DNA of 64,000 bases from CALLCD01 sp964429935 (GCA_964429935.1 CAYSED010000001.1:18396-82395), one strand, 5' to 3'. Counted from the first letter of the stretch, positions 17,360 to 25,898 are shown. Translations and numbers: made by a program. Notes: generated from the letters alone by a model not told the origin.

Positions 17360-18555
17360 GCAGGTCTCACAAGGCCTGCAAGCTCGGCGAACTTGACGAC
17401 CCGGGTGGCCGGAACGGTCTTCGTATCGGGGCGGACCCAGCGCCAGCACATGGTGCCGTCCTCGTGCCCGACCGTCGAGATCCAGTTGACCCTGGGCAGC
17501 CCCGGGTCCGAATGGGCCACGACGACGGTGACCGAACCGTCCCTGTTATAGGCCGCGAGATGCTTGTTGGTGTGGATGCGGTGGCGCGAATAGTCGAGCG
17601 ACTCCATCCAGTAATTGTTGAGCTGGAAATTCCAGTGCTCGCATTCCGGCGGCGTTACCTCGATCAGCAGGGCCTCGTCCGGGGCGAGGGCCCAATGACT
17701 GTGATAATAGGCGATGTTGGGATCGCCGCCCGCGCGGTTTGATACGTCGTCTGAGAATTGCGGAAGCTGGTTGGAATGTTTCTGGAAGTCGCGCGCCCAT
17801 TTGGCGAACAGGAGCGGGGCACCGGCGGCGAACTTGCCGGCGGATCGCAGCCCGGTCACCAGTTTTTCCGGAGAGAAGCGACCGGCCTCATGGGGCGGCG
17901 CATCCACGCATTCGATCTTGAGGTCGGCGATGGTTTCGGCTTGGCGGTCGAGATGGGTCTGGCGGACGATGAAGAGGGCATAGCCGTCCGGCAGCGGCAG
18001 CCAGTTGCCGGGCCTGCGATCTTTCGAGAGCCAGAGCTCGAAGCGGCCATCAGGACTGATTTCCATCTGTTTTGCATCGACCTCGCCGACCGGCGGCATG
18101 GCCCCGCCTTCGCCGTAATGGCCGGATTTGGTTGCGAAACTTAGATAGGCGACCGTGCCGCGCGTGCCTGTCACACGGTAGGCATAGGCCCCGTCGAGAT
18201 TGCAGCTCTGATAGTAATTGTCCGGATTGTCGGCCCCGATCTTGATCGTCTCGTGGCAGAGGCGGTGAAGTTCCGGGGCGAGGACATCGCCATGCTCGAC
18301 AAAGGCTTCGAGGCCCGCCCGGGTCAGCCGCGAGAGGTACCGGTAGCCTTCTGCCTGGTTGAACGGGTCCTGCGGGGTTCCGGGGAATTGCAGCGCGGCC
18401 CCGGCGCTCTTCAGCGTGTCGCAGAACTCGGCCCAGGCCGCGCCGGAGACGGTCGCCTCGGCATAGGCATCCGCTTCGCTCTGTCCGCGCAACTTGCGCC
18501 AGCCGAGACGGGCGCGGCGGAAGAGGTCGAGGGTGCCGATGAGGACGCGTCGCAT
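17356..18555 (-). CDS. DUF1214 domain-containing protein
   Basis: A 399-residue protein started at ATG 18555 (MRRVLIGTLDLFRRARLGWR). The first half includes YYQSCNLDGAYAYRVTGTRGTVAYLSF, and the C-terminal half carries the DUF1214 signature: PPECEHWNFQLNNYWMESLDYSRHRIHTNKHLAAYNRDGSVTVVVAHSDPGLPRVNWI. No catalytic function is established for the family. It is the first gene of the operon, separated by 158 bases from the divergent dnaX gene, so its promoter must lie in 18556-18713. Linkage to the sulfotransferase (4-nt overlap) suggests a common pathway. Confidence 0.82.
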   Translation of the reverse strand: MRRVLIGTLDLFRRARLGWRKLRGQSEADAYAEATVSGAAWAEFCDTLKSAGAALQFPGTPQDPFNQAEGYRYLSRLTRAGLEAFVEHGDVLAPELHRLCHETIKIGADNPDNYYQSCNLDGAYAYRVTGTRGTVAYLSFATKSGHYGEGGAMPPVGEVDAKQMEISPDGRFELWLSKDRRPGNWLPLPDGYALFIVRQTHLDRQAETIADLKIECVDAPPHEAGRFSPEKLVTGLRSAGKFAAGAPLLFAKWARDFQKHSNQLPQFSDDVSNRAGGDPNIAYYHSHWALAPDEALLIEVTPPECEHWNFQLNNYWMESLDYSRHRIHTNKHLAAYNRDGSVTVVVAHSDPGLPRVNWISTVGHEDGTMCWRWVRPDTKTVPATRVVKFAELAGLVRPA

Positions 18556-18713
18556 GGGATAGCCCGCCGGTTGTTCACTGCCTGCTACCTGCTGACAAGG
18601 GCGGCACGATTTGTAAAGCCGCGCTTGCAAGGATTGTCGTCCACAGCTCTCTCCGGCCGATGACCGGCACGGTCATTGCGGCAGGCGGCGAGTCTGGCGC
18701 ATAGTGCCGCGCA

Positions 18714-20456
18714 ATGAGCGATGACGGCGACAATGTCCGCGACGACGCGACTTTTTCCATGTTCGGCGACGCCGAGATGGGAGCCCCCGACAAGGGCTAT
18801 CAGGTGCTCGCGCGCAAGTACCGGCCGAGGCTTTTTTCCGACCTGATCGGGCAGGAGGCCATGGTCCGCACGCTGTCGAACGCGTTCGAGACCGGCCGCA
18901 TCGCGCATGCCTTCATGCTGACGGGGGTGAGGGGCGTCGGCAAGACGACGACAGCTCGCCTGCTCGCCCGGGCACTGAATTACCGGACGGACCGGATCGA
19001 CCGTCCCAGCATCACACTCGACCCGGCCGGGGAACATTGCGCGGCGATCATGGAGAGCCGCCATCCGGATGTCCTGGAGCTTGACGCCGCCTCGCGGACG
19101 GGCGTTTCGGACATGCGCGACCTGCTCGACAGCGCCCGCTATGCGCCGGTTTCCGCGCGGCACAAGGTCTATATTATCGACGAAGTGCACATGCTCTCGA
19201 ACGCTTCCTTCAATGCGCTCCTGAAGACGCTGGAGGAGCCGCCCGGGCATGTGAAGTTCATCTTCGCGACGACCGAGATCCGGAAAGTTCCGGTGACAGT
19301 CCTGTCTCGCTGCCAGAGGTTCGACCTGAAGCGCCTTGATCCTGTTGCTCTTTCGGCGCACCTGAAGCGGGTGACGCATGCCGAAGGCGCGGAGGTTTCC
19401 GAGGAGGGCCTCGCGCTGATTGCCCGGGCGGCGGAAGGGTCCGTGCGCGACGCCCTGTCGATCCTCGACCAGGCTCTCGTCCAGACCCGGAACGGGGAAC
19501 CTGTGGCGACCGCCGAGGTCCGGGACATGCTCGGCCTTGCCGACCGGTCGAGGCTGCTTGAGCTGTTCGGCGCGGCGATCGCGGGCGATGCCGCCGGTAC
19601 GGTCGCTCAGGTGTCGCAGCAATTGCAGGGCGGGGCCGAGCCGCTGGTTCTCGTCAAGGACCTGATCGAGATTGCCGCAGACGTGGCAACCGCCCGGGCG
19701 CTCGGCGACGCTTATGATCCCGGCGGCCCGAGGGACTGGGCCGAAGCCACGAGAAACCTCGCCCGGAAGGTGACGTCGGCGCAGGCGTCGCGCTACTGGC
19801 AATTGCTGATGGCGGGCTACCGGGACACTCAGACCGCGCCGGATACGGCCACGGCTGTGCGCATGGTTGTCCTCCGCCTCGTGGCGGCCGCCTCGCTGCC
19901 GTCTCCGGAAGACGCGGCACGACTTGTCCTCGCCGGAACGGGGGATAAAGTGCCGGGTGGGACACCCGGTGGGACAGGGGGTGGGACAGGTGGGACAGGC
20001 GAAGCCCCCGGCGGGGCCGAAAATCGCCTGAGAGGGTTTCAGGACGTGGTCGCCCTGATGGACGAGGCGCGCGAGGCGATCCTCTCCGGAGACGTAGCGG
20101 CGAACATTCGTCCGGTGCACTTCGAGCCCGGAAGGCTCGTCTGCGATGTCCGGGCAGGCGCGCCGGACAATCTCCTGCTGCGGATGACCGATTTCCTCGA
20201 AGGAGCAACCGGCGAAGCCTGGACGATCGAACGAAGCGCACACGCAAGCGCCAGCGAGACCCTGAAGGAACGGGGCGACCGGCTGCTCGCAGAGAAGGTT
20301 GCCGAGGCGTCGGCACACAGGCTGGTGCGCGAAGCGCTTGCCTTGTTCCCGGGAGCCGTGGTCACCAATGTCCGGGTCGAGGGGCCTGCGCCGGAGACCT
20401 CCGGCGGGGACTCGAACGTGGTTTCGCTCGATATGCGGCGAGCAGTCAAAGGATAG
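18714..20456 (+). CDS. dnaX: DNA polymerase III subunit gamma/tau
   Basis: The clamp-loader ATPase of 580 residues. Visible are YQVLARKYRPRLFSDLIGQE, Walker A GVRGVGKTTTARLLA, Walker B YIIDEVHMLSNASFNALLKTLEEPP, and sensor 1/arginine-finger region FATTEIRKVPVTVLSRCQRFDL. The zinc-binding loop seen in E. coli DnaX is lost: only one Cys (GEHC) remains between Walker A and HPDVLELDAASRTG. A Gly-rich linker at about residues 414-430 is encoded by four GGTGGGACA units. No obvious A-rich slippery heptamer for a gamma form was seen. It is co-directional with ybaB and recR (3-bp and 15-bp gaps), the classic dnaX-ybaB-recR operon. Confidence 0.97.
   Translation: MSDDGDNVRDDATFSMFGDAEMGAPDKGYQVLARKYRPRLFSDLIGQEAMVRTLSNAFETGRIAHAFMLTGVRGVGKTTTARLLARALNYRTDRIDRPSITLDPAGEHCAAIMESRHPDVLELDAASRTGVSDMRDLLDSARYAPVSARHKVYIIDEVHMLSNASFNALLKTLEEPPGHVKFIFATTEIRKVPVTVLSRCQRFDLKRLDPVALSAHLKRVTHAEGAEVSEEGLALIARAAEGSVRDALSILDQALVQTRNGEPVATAEVRDMLGLADRSRLLELFGAAIAGDAAGTVAQVSQQLQGGAEPLVLVKDLIEIAADVATARALGDAYDPGGPRDWAEATRNLARKVTSAQASRYWQLLMAGYRDTQTAPDTATAVRMVVLRLVAAASLPSPEDAARLVLAGTGDKVPGGTPGGTGGGTGGTGEAPGGAENRLRGFQDVVALMDEAREAILSGDVAANIRPVHFEPGRLVCDVRAGAPDNLLLRMTDFLEGATGEAWTIERSAHASASETLKERGDRLLAEKVAEASAHRLVREALALFPGAVVTNVRVEGPAPETSGGDSNVVSLDMRRAVKG
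19956..19997 (+). repeat. four GGTGGGACA direct repeats inside dnaX
   Basis: The nonamer GGTGGGACA occurs exactly at 19956-19964, 19968-19976, 19980-19988 and 19989-19997, giving spacings of 12, 12 and 9. It encodes the Gly/Thr-rich linker between the ATPase core and the tau C-terminal domain. The units are in-frame (multiples of 3), so copy-number change would alter linker length without a frameshift. Confidence 0.9.
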
Positions 20457-20459
20457 GTC

Positions 20460-20783
20460 ATGAAAGACATTGCCGACCTCATGCGACAGGCCCAGCAGAT
20501 GCAGGCGAAACTCGCCGAGGCCCAGAAACAGGTCGAGGCGGTCGAGGCGAACGGCGTTGCCGGGGCCGGGCTCGTCACGCTGACCCTGCGCGGCAAGGGG
20601 GACATGGTGAGCCTGAAGATCGACCCGTCGCTGATGGGCGACGAGGCGGAGATCCTCGAAGACCTCGTCAAGGCCGCCCATAACGAGGCGCGCCGGAGCC
20701 TCGAGGAGGCAACCGCCAGGGCCATGAAGGAGGCGACCTCCGGCCTCGGGGGCATGCTTCCCGGCTTCAAGCTGCCGTTCTAG
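20460..20783 (+). CDS. ybaB: YbaB/EbfC family nucleoid-associated protein
   Basis: A small 107-residue protein beginning MKDIADLMRQAQQMQAKLAEAQKQVEAVEANG, then a strand region with GLVTLTLRGKGDMVSLKIDPSLMGDEAEILEDLVKAAHNEA, and a Gly-rich tail (SGLGGMLPGF). These are the hallmarks of the YbaB DNA-binding dimer. It sits 3 bases after dnaX and 15 before recR, the conserved order in most bacteria. Confidence 0.97.
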   Translation: MKDIADLMRQAQQMQAKLAEAQKQVEAVEANGVAGAGLVTLTLRGKGDMVSLKIDPSLMGDEAEILEDLVKAAHNEARRSLEEATARAMKEATSGLGGMLPGFKLPF

Positions 20784-20798
20784 CGGCACGCCGAAACG

Positions 20799-21404
20799 AT
20801 GTCAGAACGCATTGCCGGTCCGGAAATCCTGCGCATGATCGAGCTGGTCGGCAAGCTCCCGGGGCTCGGACCCCGCTCGGCGCGCCGGGTTGCCCTCTAT
20901 CTCCTGAAGCGCCGCGACACGCTGCTGAAGCCGCTTGCCGAGGCGCTCGGCGAGGCGGCCGCCAGCATTGCCGCGTGCGAGAGCTGCGGCAATCTCGACA
21001 CCCTGCAGCCCTGCGCCGTGTGCCGGGCCCCGGGGCGCGACGACAGCGTGCTGTGCGTGGTGGCCGACGTTCCGGACCTCTGGGCGCTCGAGCGCGGCGG
21101 GGCGTTCCGTGGCCGCTATCACGTGCTTGGCGGCGTCCTGTCGGCAATTGACGGCATCGGGCCGGATGAACTGAACATTGCCGCGCTCGTCGCCCGGGCG
21201 GCGGCAGGCGAGGTGCGCGAGGTCATCATCGCGCTCGGCGTGACGGTCGACGGCCAGACGACCGCGCACTACCTCTGCGACCGGCTTGCGGGTCTCGGGG
21301 TGGAGATCACGCGCCTTGCCCATGGCGTGCCGCATGGCGGCGAGCTCGAGGCGATGGATGACGGGACGCTGGCGACCGCGCTCAGGGCGCGCCGGAAATT
21401 CTGA
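20799..21404 (+). CDS. recR: recombination mediator protein RecR
   Basis: RecR works with RecO/RecF in loading RecA at gaps. The 201-residue protein has the N-terminal helix-hairpin-helix region (IELVGKLPGLGPRSARRVALYLL), a zinc finger with C60, C63, C72 and C75, and the Toprim domain (VLCVVADVPDLWALE ... HVLGGVLSAIDGIGPDELNI). Its 3' end overlaps the convergent PopA-like gene by 23 nt. Confidence 0.97.
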   Translation: MSERIAGPEILRMIELVGKLPGLGPRSARRVALYLLKRRDTLLKPLAEALGEAAASIAACESCGNLDTLQPCAVCRAPGRDDSVLCVVADVPDLWALERGGAFRGRYHVLGGVLSAIDGIGPDELNIAALVARAAAGEVREVIIALGVTVDGQTTAHYLCDRLAGLGVEITRLAHGVPHGGELEAMDDGTLATALRARRKF

Positions 21405-22817
21405 CGGGGTCCGGCGCGGCAGGGGCGAGCCGGAGAGGCGGGGCGGACTGGGCCGTCCGGATCAGGGTTTCGGCGCGCTGGAAGGCGCGTTTCTCGGCGA
21501 TCCGCCATGTCAGTCCGCCGGCCATGGCTGCGCCGCCCGGCGCGTCCGCCGCGAGGCTTGCGGCCAGGCGTTCGGCGAAGCGCCGCGCGCCGGCGAAACC
21601 GGTGCCGCGCAGGCTGATGGCGATCGAGGACCAGTCGAGGCGGGCCGGGCAGTCGACATCCCTCGCCCGCGCCATCACGGCAGATGCAAGGCCCGGCAGG
21701 CCGCCGGGCTCCCGGCCGCCGGATGCGGCCGCTCCCGGCTTCAGGACGACGAGGGACAAGGGCACGGGCCTGCCGGACGCTTCCGTGATCTGGGCATCGA
21801 GATGGGCCTCGAAGAAAAGCCGCGTGAACAGGCCGGTGAAGCCGTCGCGCACGGCCGGGTCATCGGTCGCGCCGGGCTGCAGGGGCTGGGTGGCCCGGAA
21901 ATGCGCAACCTCGCCGGCAAGCTGGCCCGCGAGCGTGTCGAGCGGCAGGGTGCTGTCAAGCCAGGCGGCGGCATGGTCGGCGAGTCCGTCCAGGATTGCC
22001 GCCCCGGCCGGGCCGGACCCGCCAAGCACGTAGACCGGACGGGCGGCGAGGGCGGGCGTCTCGCGGAGGAGGGCCGACATGCCGGCTGCGAGCGCCGGGG
22101 AGTGCGCCGCATCGACGACGATGGCCGTCCGGGGCGCGGCGAGGAGGTGTTCCCGGGCGGTGAGGGCTGTCAGGGCTGCCGAACACCCGATGCCATGCCG
22201 CGCAAGCCCGGCCCTGAGCCCGGCAAAGAGCGGCGAGCCGGCGGTCACGAACAGGAGCTGGATGGCTGCATCCGGCGCGGCGGGACGTGCCAACGGGCGC
22301 CCGAGGNNNNNNNNNNGCCATGCAGGCCCGCCCCGAGCTCCGTAAGCAGCCGGCTCGGCTCGTGGTGGTCGCCCCGCCTGAGCTCCGCCAGGTGATCTCC
22401 TTGCCCAAGGGGGAGCTGGTGCTGGGCCGGGCGCCCGAGGGCGGCAAGCGTTGACGCCCGCAGCTTTGCCTCGCTGGTCCGTCCGGCGCGGCGGGAATGG
22501 AGCGCGAGCCGGGCCGGGACGCTGGCGAGATCGCTGTCGCGGCTGACGAGGATGGCGTCCCGGACGAGGCTGTTGCCCGGCGGGCCGAGCAGAACGACCG
22601 CACGGGAAGCACCCTCGCCGATGGCCTGCCTGAGCGCGCGCACCTGGCCGGGGCTCGCGGAGGCGATATCGATCAGCAAGGGATCGCAGGCTGCCACGCC
22701 GCCCGGGAGGGTGTAAGGCCGCATGCCGGCCGATGCCAGTCGGGCCCGGATCATCTCGAGGCGCGGGCTTGCGGCGGCCACCTCGATCGGCTGGCTCAGG
22801 AAATCTCCGCTCATCAT
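21382..22817 (-). CDS. two-receiver protein with degenerate GGDEF domain (PopA/PleD-like), broken by an assembly gap
   Basis: Read on the - strand, the first part (22817 to the N run at 22316) is a receiver-like domain ending in the linker RRAGRTSEAKLRASTLAALG. After the gap a second receiver-like domain follows (LLFVTAGSPLFAGLRAGLARHGI...TAIVVDAAHSP). Then comes a GGDEF-fold segment starting FTGLFTRLFFEAHLDAQI. The GG(D/E)EF active-site motif is absent (LDWSS at about 21625-21639), while an RxxD (RARD, 21658-21669) stands close to the position of the c-di-GMP inhibitory I-site. Rec-Rec-GGDEF is the order of PleD, and an A-site-less, I-site-bearing version is the order of Caulobacter PopA. 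The frames on either side of the gap differ because of the gap. The family assignment is an inference from pattern. Confidence 0.65.
22307..22316. other. assembly gap (10 N)
   Basis: Ten undetermined bases within the two-receiver gene, between the two receiver-like domains. The flanking reading frames do not match across 10 bases, so the length is a placeholder and the gene is probably intact in the genome. Confidence 0.99.
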
Positions 22818-22930
22818 GCCGGTTCGCCTGCCCCTTGTCGCGAGGTGAGGGTTTATTTTGGGGGACGCGGCCTTAATGTCGCGTATACCGGCGCGCCGAT
22901 GCGTTGCCGGAGCCGGGGAGGAGTTTCATC

Positions 22931-24025
22931 ATGGCTCAAGGACCGCTTGCAGGGGTGCGCATTGTCGAATTTGCCGGCATCGGGCCGGGACCGTTCTGCG
23001 GCATGCTCCTGGCCGATCTCGGGGCTGATGTCGCGCGCATCGACCGTCCGGGCCAGTCGCCGGGCTATGCCGCCGACGTGACCGCGCGGGGACGGCGCTC
23101 GATTGCACTCGACCTGAAGTCGGATGCCGGCAAGGAAACCGCGCTGCAGCTCATGGGCGCTGCGGACGGCCTCATCGAAGGCTTCCGGCCGGGTGTCATG
23201 GAGCGGCTGGGGCTTGGGCCGGATGTCGCCCTGAAACGCAATCCGAAGCTCGTCTATGGCCGGATGACGGGCTGGGGGCAGACCGGGACGCTCGCCCAAG
23301 CGGCGGGCCACGACCTCAACTATATCGCCCTGACCGGCGCGCTGCATGCCATGGGCCGCAAGGGCAAGCGGCCGGCCCCGCCGCTCAACCTCGTCGGCGA
23401 TTATGGCGGCGGGGCGCTCTATCTCGCTTTCGGGCTCTGTGCCGGGATCATCCATGCCCGAACGACCGGGGAGGGGCAGGTGATCGATTGCGCCATGACG
23501 GACGGGGCGGCCTCGCTCGCCTCCATGTTCTTCGGAATGCGGGCCATGGGCATCTGGAAGGACGAGCGGGAGGCAAACCTGCTCGATGGCGGGGCGCATT
23601 TTTACGACACCTATGAATGCAAGGACGGCGGCTGGGTATCAATCGGGGCGATCGAGCCGCAGTTCTATGCGATCCTTCTCGAGAAGGCAGACCTCTCCGA
23701 CCCGGACTTCCGGGCGCAGATGGACCGCTCGAAATGGCCGGGCTTCAAGGCGAAGATCGCCGACGTGTTCCTGCTCAAGACGCGCGATGAATGGTGCGAC
23801 ATCATGGAAGGCACCGATATCTGCTTTGCACCGGTCCTGTCCATGGCGGAGGCTCCGGACCATCCGCACAACAAGGCGAGGGGGACGTTCATCGAACTCG
23901 GCGGGGTCGTGCAGCCTGCGCCTGCGCCGCGATTCTCGAAGACGCCCGGCGCAGTCCAGCGCCCGCCGCCGGGACGGGGCGAGCATACGGCAGAAATCCT
24001 CGCCGACTGGGGCATCGCGACATGA
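22931..24025 (+). CDS. CaiB/BaiF-type CoA-transferase, alpha-methylacyl-CoA racemase-like
   Basis: A 364-residue family III CoA-transferase/racemase. It begins LAGVRIVEFAGIGPGPFCGMLLADLGADVARIDRPG and contains the GRMTGWGQTGTLAQAAGHDLNYIALTGALHAMG core. His in AGHDLNY and Asp in the DGA segment (IDCAMTDGAA) match AMACR-type catalytic residues, favouring a 2-methylacyl-CoA racemase over a transferase. ATG 22931 has a GGGGAGGAG ribosome-binding site; the open frame starting at 22904 is not needed. The stop overlaps the next ATG (ATGA). A role in branched-chain acyl-CoA or sterol side-chain oxidation is inference. Confidence 0.9.
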   Translation: MAQGPLAGVRIVEFAGIGPGPFCGMLLADLGADVARIDRPGQSPGYAADVTARGRRSIALDLKSDAGKETALQLMGAADGLIEGFRPGVMERLGLGPDVALKRNPKLVYGRMTGWGQTGTLAQAAGHDLNYIALTGALHAMGRKGKRPAPPLNLVGDYGGGALYLAFGLCAGIIHARTTGEGQVIDCAMTDGAASLASMFFGMRAMGIWKDEREANLLDGGAHFYDTYECKDGGWVSIGAIEPQFYAILLEKADLSDPDFRAQMDRSKWPGFKAKIADVFLLKTRDEWCDIMEGTDICFAPVLSMAEAPDHPHNKARGTFIELGGVVQPAPAPRFSKTPGAVQRPPPGRGEHTAEILADWGIAT

Positions 24026-24753
24026 TGACCGCGCTGCCCGGCACGACGGGGCGGCGGCGCATCTACCTGATGCGGCATGGCTTTGTCGATTATGCCTCGC
24101 CGGAGGTGGTGGCCGCGCGCGACCCATCCATCGCCCGCTTGACGGCCCAGGGGCGCGAGGAGGCGCGGGCGGCCGGGATCGCGCTCAGCGACATCAAGTT
24201 CGACCTCGCGCTCTGTTCGGGCCTCGCCCGGACCCGCGAGACCGCGGAGATCGTCCTCGCCGAGCATCCGGAGGACATCGCCCTCGAGGAGGACCGCCGG
24301 TTCGAGGAATTGCGCAGCGGCCAGTATATCGACTTTCGCAGCGCCGGGCAGCTCGCGGCGATGATGACGTTCCAGTTCGAGAATGCCGGCGCCCCCGGCG
24401 CGACGTTTCTCGAAGGCGGCGAACGCTTCTCCGACGGACGGGACCGGATCATGGACGGCCTGTCGGCCCTGCTGCTGCGGCCCGGCTGGGCGACGGCGCT
24501 GCTCGTGGCGCATGAGGGGATCAACCGGATCATCCTCGCGCAGGCGATCGGCGCGCCGCTCGGGGCAAGCGCGGGGTTCGAGCAGGATACCGGCTGCATC
24601 AACATTCTCGATGTCGATCTCGTGCCGGACGAGGACGGTCATCCCAGGGTCGAGCGCACGCTCATCAAGGCGGTGAACCTGACGCCGCTGAACTATCTCA
24701 AGAACGGCATGAACCTGCGCAGCCTGGAAGCCATCTTTACGCGCCAGGCGTGA
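24022..24753 (+). CDS. histidine phosphatase family protein
   Basis: A 243-residue phosphoglycerate-mutase-like phosphatase. The catalytic RHG motif is in IYLMRHGFVDY near residues 17-20, and the second His is in LLVAHEGINRIILAQ. LCSGLARTRETAEIVL and FEELRSGQY are also typical. It is translationally coupled to the racemase gene through ATGA and followed by a strong terminator at 24915-24943. The substrate is unknown; a CoA-ester or sugar-phosphate role cannot be distinguished. Confidence 0.9.
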   Translation: MMTALPGTTGRRRIYLMRHGFVDYASPEVVAARDPSIARLTAQGREEARAAGIALSDIKFDLALCSGLARTRETAEIVLAEHPEDIALEEDRRFEELRSGQYIDFRSAGQLAAMMTFQFENAGAPGATFLEGGERFSDGRDRIMDGLSALLLRPGWATALLVAHEGINRIILAQAIGAPLGASAGFEQDTGCINILDVDLVPDEDGHPRVERTLIKAVNLTPLNYLKNGMNLRSLEAIFTRQA

Positions 24754-24914
24754 ATGCCTGTTCAGGAAATCCCCTCGGGAGCGTGTTTTCCGGCGCGAAG
24801 ATGAACGGGGCAGGAGGGGCTCCGTTCAGCTTGGCCATGCGACAAGGGATGCGTCGGTGACGGGCGAAGCGGCAATGGCCCGACGTCTCCAGCCGACGTC
24901 CTTCTTGCTGACCT

Positions 24915-24943
24915 GGCCGGCCTTGCGGGGCCGGCCTTTTTTT
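24915..24943 (+). terminator. rho-independent terminator after the racemase-phosphatase pair
   Basis: Perfect 8-bp GC stem (GGCCGGCC at 24915-24922 and 24929-24936) with a TTGCGG loop, directly followed by seven T residues (24937-24943). This is the strongest intrinsic terminator in the window. The rest of 24754-25010 holds no gene I can support and must include the BLUF promoter. Confidence 0.9.
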
Positions 24944-25010
24944 GCCGCCGGGATGTTTCCTGCCGCAAGCCTTGGTTTGCTGATAGGAATGAGCGCATGG
25001 AGGGCCATGC

Positions 25011-25424
25011 ATGGACCTGTTTCGCGTCATCTATACTTCACGGCCATTCGGCTTTGACGAGGGCCTGCTGAACGGCCTGCTCGAAGATTCGCGGCGGGCG
25101 AACCGGCGGGACGGCATAACCGGCGCCCTGATCTGTCGCAGCGACATCTATATCCAGTGGCTCGAAGGCCCCGAAGACAAGGTGCGGGCGACGCTCGCGC
25201 GAATCATGCGGGACGACCGGCACCTGGAAGTGAGGCTGCATGTCGAGGACATCGTGTCCGAACGCATGTTTGGCGAGTGGGCCATGCTGCACGACCCGGC
25301 GGCAAGCTGGATATGGTCTGCCGCCGACGTCGCCGCCGGAGCCGTGGACCGCGCGACGGCTGAGGAACTGACCGGCTTTTTCCGGCCGCTTCGCGAAGCA
25401 CGGGGGCAGCCTTATGCAGGGTGA
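25011..25424 (+). CDS. stand-alone BLUF-domain blue-light photoreceptor
   Basis: A 137-residue single-domain BLUF protein that would bind FAD non-covalently. The essential residues are at canonical spacing: Tyr8 in FRVIYTSR, Asn31 in RRANRRDGITGAL, and Gln49 in YIQWLEG; FGEWAMLH later supplies the Trp/Met pair region. About 40 C-terminal residues form probable cap helices, as in PixD-type proteins, and no output domain is fused. GGAGGG precedes the ATG. The partner is unknown; nothing adjacent is an obvious EAL or GGDEF enzyme, though the PopA-like gene is 2.2 kb upstream. Confidence 0.92.
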   Translation: MDLFRVIYTSRPFGFDEGLLNGLLEDSRRANRRDGITGALICRSDIYIQWLEGPEDKVRATLARIMRDDRHLEVRLHVEDIVSERMFGEWAMLHDPAASWIWSAADVAAGAVDRATAEELTGFFRPLREARGQPYAG

Positions 25425-25499
25425 GTTGCAAAGGGGTGTTGCGCTTGATGAGCACAAAGCGAAGATCGCCCGGCCACACGGAATGGAAGGACAGCCGTC

Positions 25500-25898
25500 A
25501 TGGAAGCAGCTTGCCAGTGCGGACACCTCAGGGTTCGCGTGCCGGGGCCGAGCCCGGCGGTCGTGGCGTGCCATTGTGTGGCCTGCCAGCGCCGGACCGG
25601 CTCGCCGTTCGGCGCGGCAGCCTATTATCCTGACGATCAGGTGATCGTTGAAGGAGAATTCAAGCGGTTTGTCCGCAAGACCGCGCTCGGTGGCGACTTC
25701 GAGAATTTCTTCTGCGGCCACTGCGGATCGACCGTTTTCTTCAGGGGGTCGAAGAACAGGGGCGTGACAGGCATTGCCATTGGCAGTTTCCTGGACGAAC
25801 ACGCCATGGTGCCGGTCAGGTCGGTCTGGGAGCAGAGCATGCACACATGGGTGACCATACCGACCGCGCACGAGCACTTTTCGCAAGGCCGACCCTGA
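25500..25898 (+). CDS. GFA family (CENP-V/GFA domain) protein
   Basis: A 132-residue zinc protein of the glutathione-dependent formaldehyde-activating fold. The conserved cysteines are C5 and C7 (ACQCGHL), C24, C26 and C29 (CHCVACQRRTGSPFG), and C72 and C75 (FCGHCGSTVFF). The family is large, and most members lack proven glutathione or formaldehyde activity, so only the fold is called. It lies 75 bases after the BLUF gene in the same direction and may be co-transcribed. Confidence 0.9.
   Translation: MEAACQCGHLRVRVPGPSPAVVACHCVACQRRTGSPFGAAAYYPDDQVIVEGEFKRFVRKTALGGDFENFFCGHCGSTVFFRGSKNRGVTGIAIGSFLDEHAMVPVRSVWEQSMHTWVTIPTAHEHFSQGRP

Noticed and set aside
19956..19997. Repeat cluster considered as a CRISPR array
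   Set aside because: Units are 9 bp with 0-3 bp between them, in-frame within dnaX; there are no spacers and no cas genes.
18585..20789. A 734-codon open frame antisense to dnaX and ybaB
   Set aside because: It lies opposite well-supported genes, has no family motifs, and is explained by high-GC third-position bias that removes stops from the complementary frame.
24857..25057. Small + strand ORF before the BLUF gene
   Set aside because: It runs through the intrinsic terminator at 24915-24943 and into the BLUF start, so it is unlikely to be translated.
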